A stretch of DNA of 6,366 bases from Candidatus Hydrogenedentota bacterium (GTDB taxonomy: Bacteria > Hydrogenedentota > Hydrogenedentia > Hydrogenedentales > SLHB01), in NCBI GenBank assembly GCA_007118235.1, contig SKRY01000085.1, forward strand, positions 1 to 6,366, written 5' to 3'. Under the pieces are notes generated by a model. It did no database searches and was not told where the DNA came from. It saw nothing but the letters and a program-made list of their open reading frames with translations. Below, piece by piece: positions 1-4,834 of this stretch; the stretch's first letter is position 1; each line of letters starts with the position of its first letter. The position numbers were made by a program, and so were the translations under genes.

Positions 1-1175
1 CCCGCCGCTTCGAGTTGCGCCCACAGGCGATCGTCCGGCGTCATGACGGGGGCCGCGAAATGCCCCAGGGCCACGATGGCCGCGCCGGTCAAGGTGGCCG
101 CATCGACGATGGCGTTTGGCTTGTGTTGCTCCACGGTGTAGGCAAGGGCGTCCGCGAGGACCATGCGTCCCTCGGCGTCGGTGTTGTGGACCTCAATGGT
201 GGTCCCGTTGTAGGCGGTGACGATGTCGCCGGGCCGCGTGGCCCGTCCGTCCGGCATGTTCTCCGCCGCCGGCACGACGCAGACCACGTTGATGGGCGGC
301 TTGCGCTGGCAGATGGACTTCATCGCGCCGAGCACGGCCGCCGCGCCGCACATGTCGTACCGCATCTCATGCATGCCCTGGCCCGGCTTGATGCTAATGC
401 CGCCGGAATCGAAGGTGATGCCCTTGCCCACGAGGGCCACCGTGCGTTTCGCTTCGGGATGGGTGTAGCTGAGGGTCACGAGCCACGCGGGCTCCTCGCT
501 GCCCCGTCCGACGCTGAGCAGCGCCCCCATGCCGAGGGCTTCGAGCTTGTCTTGGCCAAGGACCTCCACGCCGCAATTTACTTCCGCCGCCATCGTGGTG
601 GCCTCACCCACGAGCTTAGTGGGCGTGAGATCGTTGGAGCCCCTGTGCGCGAGGTCGCGCGCCCAGTTCGCGTTGGCCGTCTCATGGCGGGCGAGTTCAC
701 ACGCCACCACGTCCACGCGGTCCCGATCTTCCGCCACGATGTCGAGACGCGCCACGCGAACGGAGGGGGGATCGGCGGGCTTCTTGTAGCGCGTGAACTC
801 GTACTGCCCGAGTACAAGACCTTCAATGAAGGCCTCCGGCGGCGCGGGAAACCCATCGGCGATGAAGAGCGCCGCGTGGTTGGCGCGGTGACGGGTGAGT
901 TCGCCCGCCGCCTTGCCCGCCGCCCGGCGGAAGGTTTCGGCCGTACATGTATCTCGTCCGCCAAGCCCCAGCAGCAACACGCCCCGGCAATCGGCGGCGC
1001 GCGGCAGGAGACAGGTCTCCCCGGCTTTGCCCGTGAACACGCCTTCCTCGCGCACCGCCGTGACGGCGGATGTTTCGAGCGGCGTGGCGGGACGTTCCCC
1101 CTCGAACGCGGGGAGAATCAATACGGTGTCAGCGGATACGGTCCATTCATCTAGGGCGTGGACTTGAATTTCCAT
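1..1175 (-). CDS. pepA: Leucyl aminopeptidase, M17 family (PepA), C-terminus outside window
   Basis: Cytosolic two-metal aminopeptidase that removes N-terminal residues, typically leucine, in peptide turnover. The frame starts at ATG 1175-1173 (MEIQVHALDEW) and stays open to the window edge, giving about 391 residues; family members are about 480-500, so roughly the last 100 are missing. The N-terminal macro-like domain covers about residues 1-160, and the catalytic domain begins near ARDLAHRGSNDLTP. Residues GKGITFDSGG carry ligands K251 and D256, followed by catalytic K263. D274 lies in MRYDM. NTDAEGRM supplies D333, E335 and catalytic R337. DAATLTGA follows, as expected. All five metal ligands and both catalytic residues are therefore present. 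The start is supported by GGAGG 11 nt upstream. The gene is divergent from the small gene at 1346. Minor oddities: Met replaces the usual Leu after NTDAEGR, and HRGSN replaces the common N-x-P-S-N before the catalytic domain. Family assignment is very secure; cellular role is by family analogy. Confidence 0.96.
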   Translation of the reverse strand, partial: MEIQVHALDEWTVSADTVLILPAFEGERPATPLETSAVTAVREEGVFTGKAGETCLLPRAADCRGVLLLGLGGRDTCTAETFRRAAGKAAGELTRHRANHAALFIADGFPAPPEAFIEGLVLGQYEFTRYKKPADPPSVRVARLDIVAEDRDRVDVVACELARHETANANWARDLAHRGSNDLTPTKLVGEATTMAAEVNCGVEVLGQDKLEALGMGALLSVGRGSEEPAWLVTLSYTHPEAKRTVALVGKGITFDSGGISIKPGQGMHEMRYDMCGAAAVLGAMKSICQRKPPINVVCVVPAAENMPDGRATRPGDIVTAYNGTTIEVHNTDAEGRMVLADALAYTVEQHKPNAIVDAATLTGAAIVALGHFAAPVMTPDDRLWAQLEAA

Positions 1176-1186
1176 GTGCAATCGCG

Positions 1187-1191
1187 CCTCC
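1187..1191 (-). promoter_or_regulatory. Ribosome binding site of pepA
   Basis: On the minus strand this reads GGAGG, 11 nt before ATG 1175-1173. It is the only strong Shine-Dalgarno match near the start and supports that start codon. Just upstream, 1200-1208 reads GTCAGTGAC, a short dyad (GTCA-G-TGAC) in the presumed leader that could be chance. Confidence 0.65.
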
Positions 1192-1222
1192 AGGCTTTGG
1201 TCAGTGACAACATTTCCGCACG

Positions 1223-1228
1223 AGTATA
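1223..1228 (-). promoter_or_regulatory. Candidate -10 element for pepA
   Basis: The minus strand reads TATACT, a five-of-six match to the sigma-70 -10 consensus. It would give a leader of about 40 nt before ATG 1175. No convincing -35 lies 16-18 bp upstream: the 17-bp position reads GGCGCT. The site is therefore weak, or needs an activator. Confidence 0.3.
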
Positions 1229-1245
1229 GGACACCCAAGGGCGGC

Positions 1246-1262
1246 AGCGCCACATGGCGGCT
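1246..1262. repeat. Imperfect inverted repeat between the divergent genes
   Basis: The sequence AGCGCCACATGGCGGCT can fold as arms AGC-GCC and GGC-GCT around loop ACAT, with a single bulged G at 1259. It lies between the candidate pepA -10 and the plus-strand promoter, so it could be a protein-binding dyad. At this size and GC content it could also be chance. Confidence 0.25.
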
Positions 1263-1268
1263 TTGGAT

Positions 1269-1297
1269 GGGACTCCGCGCCATGGGCGCGTTATAAT
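1269..1297 (+). promoter_or_regulatory. Sigma-70-like promoter of the small gene
   Basis: A perfect -10 hexamer TATAAT lies at 1292-1297. With a 17-bp spacer the -35 is GGGACT at 1269-1274, which keeps only the GAC core, so it matches three of six positions. Transcription would begin near 1303-1305, leaving a leader of about 42 nt to the ATG at 1346 but only about 12 nt to the ATG at 1316. An AT-rich perfect -10 inside otherwise GC-rich DNA makes chance less likely. Confidence 0.55.
1276..1290. repeat. Perfect inverted repeat in the promoter spacer, candidate operator
   Basis: CGCGCC-ATG-GGCGCG has 6-bp arms that are exact reverse complements around a 3-bp centre. It fills almost all of the 17-bp spacer (1275-1291) between the proposed -35 and -10. 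A dimeric repressor bound there would block RNA polymerase directly, the arrangement expected of an autoregulated two-gene module. The perfect symmetry and position are seen directly; the operator role is inference. Confidence 0.45.
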
Positions 1298-1333
1298 TTG
1301 TTGGGAGAAGATACAATGCCGAAAGAGCTATCA

Positions 1334-1339
1334 AGGGAG
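1334..1339 (+). promoter_or_regulatory. Ribosome binding site deciding the start at 1346
   Basis: AGGGAG sits 6 nt before ATG 1346-1348. A competing GGGAG at 1303-1307 stands 8 nt before the in-frame ATG 1316, but that site falls at the predicted transcription start, so ribosomes would have almost no leader. This favours 1346. Confidence 0.5.
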
Positions 1340-1345
1340 AGCGCC

Positions 1346-1627
1346 ATGGACGTGAAGGATGCGGTCCGGAAAGCCAAGCAACACATACAGGAACTCTTTG
1401 AGGAAGAGGAGATCACTCACATTGGGCTAGAGGAGGTTGAGCCTAGTGCGGACGAGACGTGCTGGCGCGTTACGATCGGCTTCTCTAGACCTTGGGATTT
1501 TTCGAGGAACGCGTCGTCGGCAATTTCCGGCGGACATCCGGGACGATCCTACAAAGTCGTCACTATCGATGAAGAATCCGGTCAAGTCATTTCTGTCCGA
1601 GACAGGCAAATCGAACTGCATTCGTGA
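1346..1627 (+). CDS. Small acidic alpha/beta protein of unknown function, candidate partner of a PIN protein
   Basis: A 93-residue protein starting MDVKDAVRKAKQ. Function is unknown. Residues 1-22 form a charged amphipathic helix rich in Lys then Glu. They are followed by strand-like segments: IGLEEVE (26-32), WRVTIGFSRPW (40-50), and SYKVVTIDEESGQVISVRDR (68-87), whose last part resembles the beta-hairpin of PepSY-like small domains. There is no signal peptide, membrane segment or evident DNA-binding motif. From memory, similar proteins beginning MDVK with a GFSRPW motif occur in many bacteria directly before a PIN-like gene, and here a GTG overlaps its stop (GTGA, 1624-1627) and opens a PIN-like start. 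An antitoxin-like or chaperone role is therefore possible but unproven. Upstream in-frame starts are ATG 1316 (103 residues) and TTG 1298 (109). GC content, about 53% over 1381-1620, is clearly below both neighbours, suggesting a different origin. Confidence 0.82.
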   Translation: MDVKDAVRKAKQHIQELFEEEEITHIGLEEVEPSADETCWRVTIGFSRPWDFSRNASSAISGGHPGRSYKVVTIDEESGQVISVRDRQIELHS

Positions 1628-1710
1628 AGCCGCTAATTCTTGATGCGAATCTGCTTGTGCTATTGGTTATCGGGCGCGGCGCCGCTATGACGAGCGGGGG
1701 GAAGCGGTGA
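1624..1710 (+). pseudogene. 5' remnant of a PIN-domain (VapC-like) gene, truncated
   Basis: Starting at GTG 1624-1626, which overlaps the stop of the preceding gene, the frame reads MKPLILDANLLVLLVIG (initiator read as Met) up to 1674. A hydrophobic strand followed by an Asp (D7) and Asn-Leu-Leu is how PIN-domain nucleases begin, and D7 would be their first metal-binding acid. The frame then reads RGAAMTSGGKR and stops at 1708-1710, inside the opposite-strand transporter gene. PIN proteins are about 120-150 residues, so over 85% is missing, including the remaining acidic residues, and no nuclease activity is possible. The first 40 nt after the overlap are about 40% GC, unlike the transporter DNA. 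The GTGA overlap implies it was once co-translated with the small gene. Because only about 17 residues support the identification, a chance match cannot be excluded. Confidence 0.55.
1676..1685. repeat. 10-bp perfect palindrome at the remnant/transporter junction
   Basis: GCGGCGCCGC is its own reverse complement. It lies between the last PIN-like codon (GGG, 1672-1674) and the stop of the transporter gene (TAG, 1687-1685 on the minus strand), exactly where base composition changes. It may mark a recombination scar. It is not a usable terminator: the best hairpin nearby has only a 4-bp stem and no following T tract on either strand. Confidence 0.4.
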
Positions 1711-4700
1711 TGCTGGCGAGGTTGCCGAGGACATCGCGGGTCCACAGGCGGATGTCGTCGATGAAGGTGTAGAAGAGGGGCACGATGAACAGCGTTAGGA
1801 GGGTGCCGGTGGTGAGTCCGCCGATGAGCGCGCGGCCGAGGCTGTGGAAGCTGACGGCGTCGCCCACGCCACCGCCCATTGCGAGCGGGACACAGCCCAG
1901 GATGGTGGTGAGGGCGGTCATGAACACGGGCCGGAACCGGTCGCGCCCGGCCTGAAGGATGGCGCTGTGGCGGTCCATTCCGCGAAGGCGGAGTCTATTG
2001 ATGTAATCCACGATGACGATGCCGTTGTTCACGATGATGCCCACCATGAGAATGGCGCCAATGAACGCGACGATGTCCCACGAAGTGTTGGTGAGGTACA
2101 GCGCCCAGAACACGCCGAGAAACGCCAAGGGCACCGTGGTGAGAACGGACAAGGGCAGGAGCGGGGACTCGAATAGCGTGGACATGACGATGTAGATAAG
2201 GATGATTGCAAAGACCAGGGCCAACAGGAAATTGGCGATGTTGGCGTCCATTTCCTGGAATTCGTCGCCGAGTTCCACGCTGTAGCCCTGAGGCATTTGA
2301 AACGCGTCGACCAGTCCGCGCACGTCACGCTGGACGGCGAGCAGGTTGTCCCCGGACACTTGGCCCGTCACGTTGACCACGTTTTGCCCGTTCACGCGGC
2401 GGATGGAGCGGGGACTCTGGCCGCGCTGATAGTCCACGAGTTGGCTGATGGGCGTCAGAGTGCCGTCGGGCCTTGTGACCGACACGTTGTCGAGGTCGCG
2501 CCGCGTTTGGCGGTCCTCCTCGCGGAACTGAGCGGTGACGCGGATTTCCCGGCCGTCTTGTTTCAGATATGGCAGGCGCGCGCCGCGCAGGGCGAAATCG
2601 ACTGTCTGAGCGATCATCATGGGGGTCACGCCCGCCTCGGCTACACGGGGCTTGTCCATGCGGACCTGGACCTCCTCGCGCGAGCGGTCCGTATCGGTCT
2701 GCGCGTCGGTGATGTTGGCGAGATTGTTCATGAGATCACGAAACCGCTCGGCGTAATTCTCCAGCCTTTGCGTGTCGTGCCCGCGCAAGCGCACCGACAC
2801 CGTGCGGCCGCCGTCCTCCTCCATTTCGGGGATTCGGAACCGCAATTCGACGCCCGGCAGCTTCTCCGGCATGCGCTGCCACAGGATATTCATGACATCC
2901 TCGGGAGCGTACTGGGGCGCCTCGCCCCTGGGATAGTCTTCCGGCCTCTTGAGGTAGACTGAAATGTTACCCCCCGACCGCGAGTAATCCACGAAGACGT
3001 TGCGTATACCCAGCTCGTCCCGTTGCCGATCGATGGCCGCTTCGAGGCGCTCGAAAACGCCGCTGGCCATTTCGAGATCATGGTTCTGGTCGAGTTCCAC
3101 TCGAATGCGGACCTCTTGGGCGAGGCGCTGGTCGATTTCCTCCACGCCCACGGCTTGGTAGGGAATGGCGGCGGTAAGGAGGCCGATGACGCCCAAGCCC
3201 GCCATGGTGGCGAGCCGCCAGCGGAGCGCGCCCGCGAGAGCGGCGGAATACATGGTGATGAGCCGTTTGATCGGCCGCCAATGCTGGATGTGGACGAAGC
3301 CCGAGCGGCGGGCGATGGCGGAGAGGAACCCCCGCGCCTCGTGGTAGCCGCCCCACTGATCGCGATCCCGCATGCGGCTGGCGGCGAGGGGGATGAGGGT
3401 GAGGGCGAGAAGGAGACTCGTGAAGAGGGACGCGATGACCGGGCCGGCGAACTGGCGCATGTAGCTGGCCATCTCCCCGGTTTGCATGTACAGCACGGGA
3501 ATGAACACCACCACGGTCGTGCAGGTCGCCGACGTGATGGCCAATCCCACCTCCGAGGCGCCCTCCCGCGCGCTGGTTATGGCATCCTCGCCGAGTTGCC
3601 GGCGCCGGAAGATGTTCTCGATCACCACGATGCTGTTGTCCACCAGCATGCCGACGGCGGTGATGAGGGATATCATCGTGATGAGGTTGAGGGTCATCCC
3701 CGCGAAGAACATGAACAGCAACCCGCCCAGCATTGAAGCCGGGATGGCCATGGCCACCAATAGGGTGGGCCGGATGCGCAACATGAAGAGAAACAGCACG
3801 GCAAACGCCAGCATGCCGCCGTAACGTCCCGCGTCCACAAGCCCATCCAGGGCGCCCAGAATGATGTCGGACTGGTCGAAAAACTCGAACACTTCCATGC
3901 CCTCATACTCGGGCTCCGACTGAATTCGTTCGAGTTCTTCTTGAACTCCCTGGCATACATCGACCGTGTTCGCCTCGGCTTCCTTCTGAACCAACACAAA
4001 GGCGCCGCCCTGGCCGTCGATGGTCTGGATGCTTTCCCGCTCCTCCGGCCGGTAGCTGACATCCGCCACGCTGCGCAGGCGCATGTTGTTGGGGCCGATG
4101 ACGAGATCCTCCAGTTCGCCGGGATCCGACAACTCATCCGATACCCTTACGTAGTAGCGCATCCCGCCGTCCGTCAAGGCGCCCAGGGACACGTTCACGC
4201 TGCTCTCCTGCAACTGGCCCACGACCTCATACAGGCCGAGATTGGCGCGGCGCAAGGCGTCTTGATCAAATTCGACGAAGATTTCCCGTTGCCCCGGCGC
4301 AAAAATCATCACGTCCGCCACGCCCTCGATCCGTTTAAGGCGCGGTTCGATGTGCGTTCGGAGCCGGTGGGCGAAGGCCTCGTCGTCCTCTGGACTGAAC
4401 ACGCTGAACGCCATGACCGGCATGGCGCCCGCGCTGAAGCGTTGCAGCATGATGGTGTCCGCGTCCGAGGGAAGTTGAAGGCGAAGCCGTTCGATGCGGT
4501 CGCGCACCTCCGCGGCGGCGAGATTCATGTCCGTTTCAAAATCGAACTCAATGCGGACCTGGCAGCCGTCGGAGTCCGACGTAGTCCGGATCCGCCGGAT
4601 GTGGGATAGCGTGCGGAATTCGCCCTCCGCGGGGATGGCGATCTCGTTCTCCACCTGCTCCGGCGTGGCCCCGGGATACGGGATGACGGCCATGATGAAG

Positions 4701-4834
4701 GGAAGGTCCATGGCGGGCAGAAACTCAAGAGGCAGGCGGGTCACTCCAATGAGGCCGAAGGCCGCCATGGTCACGGCGACCATGACGGTGGTGATGGGGC
4801 GCCTGATGGCGAAGTCTGGAAGCGAAAACTTCAT
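1685..4834 (-). CDS. RND-family efflux permease (AcrB/HAE1-like), complete
   Basis: Inner-membrane, proton-driven exporter of 1049 residues, the usual AcrB length. Expected membrane segments: TM1 at 13-31; TM2-TM6 between about 338 and 485; TM7 near 541-560; TM8-TM12 between about 866 and 1026. Two large periplasmic loops (about 32-335 and 561-865) form the porter and docking domains. TM4 has GMLVDNSIVVIEN, so D399 is kept but the second relay Asp of AcrB (D408) is Asn (N400). TM10 has GIIVNNGIVIVDYIN, with Asn where AcrB has Lys940; D943 is nearby. TM11 keeps RFRPVFMT (R966, T973). Such VDN/VNN variants are common in RND proteins. Start ATG 4834 overlaps the stop of the upstream permease (ATGA) and gives the canonical MKFSLPDFAIRRPIT amino end. 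An in-frame start at 4966 would add 44 arginine/histidine-rich residues and is unlikely. Substrate unknown; adaptor and outer-membrane channel must be encoded elsewhere. Confidence 0.95.
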   Translation of the reverse strand: MKFSLPDFAIRRPITTVMVAVTMAAFGLIGVTRLPLEFLPAMDLPFIMAVIPYPGATPEQVENEIAIPAEGEFRTLSHIRRIRTTSDSDGCQVRIEFDFETDMNLAAAEVRDRIERLRLQLPSDADTIMLQRFSAGAMPVMAFSVFSPEDDEAFAHRLRTHIEPRLKRIEGVADVMIFAPGQREIFVEFDQDALRRANLGLYEVVGQLQESSVNVSLGALTDGGMRYYVRVSDELSDPGELEDLVIGPNNMRLRSVADVSYRPEERESIQTIDGQGGAFVLVQKEAEANTVDVCQGVQEELERIQSEPEYEGMEVFEFFDQSDIILGALDGLVDAGRYGGMLAFAVLFLFMLRIRPTLLVAMAIPASMLGGLLFMFFAGMTLNLITMISLITAVGMLVDNSIVVIENIFRRRQLGEDAITSAREGASEVGLAITSATCTTVVVFIPVLYMQTGEMASYMRQFAGPVIASLFTSLLLALTLIPLAASRMRDRDQWGGYHEARGFLSAIARRSGFVHIQHWRPIKRLITMYSAALAGALRWRLATMAGLGVIGLLTAAIPYQAVGVEEIDQRLAQEVRIRVELDQNHDLEMASGVFERLEAAIDRQRDELGIRNVFVDYSRSGGNISVYLKRPEDYPRGEAPQYAPEDVMNILWQRMPEKLPGVELRFRIPEMEEDGGRTVSVRLRGHDTQRLENYAERFRDLMNNLANITDAQTDTDRSREEVQVRMDKPRVAEAGVTPMMIAQTVDFALRGARLPYLKQDGREIRVTAQFREEDRQTRRDLDNVSVTRPDGTLTPISQLVDYQRGQSPRSIRRVNGQNVVNVTGQVSGDNLLAVQRDVRGLVDAFQMPQGYSVELGDEFQEMDANIANFLLALVFAIILIYIVMSTLFESPLLPLSVLTTVPLAFLGVFWALYLTNTSWDIVAFIGAILMVGIIVNNGIVIVDYINRLRLRGMDRHSAILQAGRDRFRPVFMTALTTILGCVPLAMGGGVGDAVSFHSLGRALIGGLTTGTLLTLFIVPLFYTFIDDIRLWTRDVLGNLASITASPRSS
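4831..4834 (-). other. ATGA stop/start overlap coupling the two RND genes
   Basis: On the minus strand ATGA contains the stop TGA of the upstream permease (after RDSQ) and the start ATG of the downstream one. The only Shine-Dalgarno-like match is GGGA (4841-4844), 6 nt before the ATG and inside the upstream coding region. This points to translational coupling and balanced production of both proteins. Confidence 0.8.

Noticed and set aside
15..1154. Plus-strand 379-codon open frame covering nearly all of pepA
   Set aside because: It is antisense to a clear M17 peptidase with all catalytic residues. Its product is a His/Arg/Gly-rich string with no recognisable domain, typical of antisense frames in GC-rich genes.
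1672..1684. Possible transcription terminator for the RND operon
   Set aside because: The best fold is a 4-bp GGCG/CGCC stem with a 3-nt loop and no T tract after it on the minus strand, which is too weak to call.
2297..4609. Plus-strand frames of about 220-237 codons at 2297-2962, 3023-3736 and 3941-4609
   Set aside because: All are antisense to the RND permease, show no family motifs, and have low-complexity composition produced by the GC-rich opposite strand.
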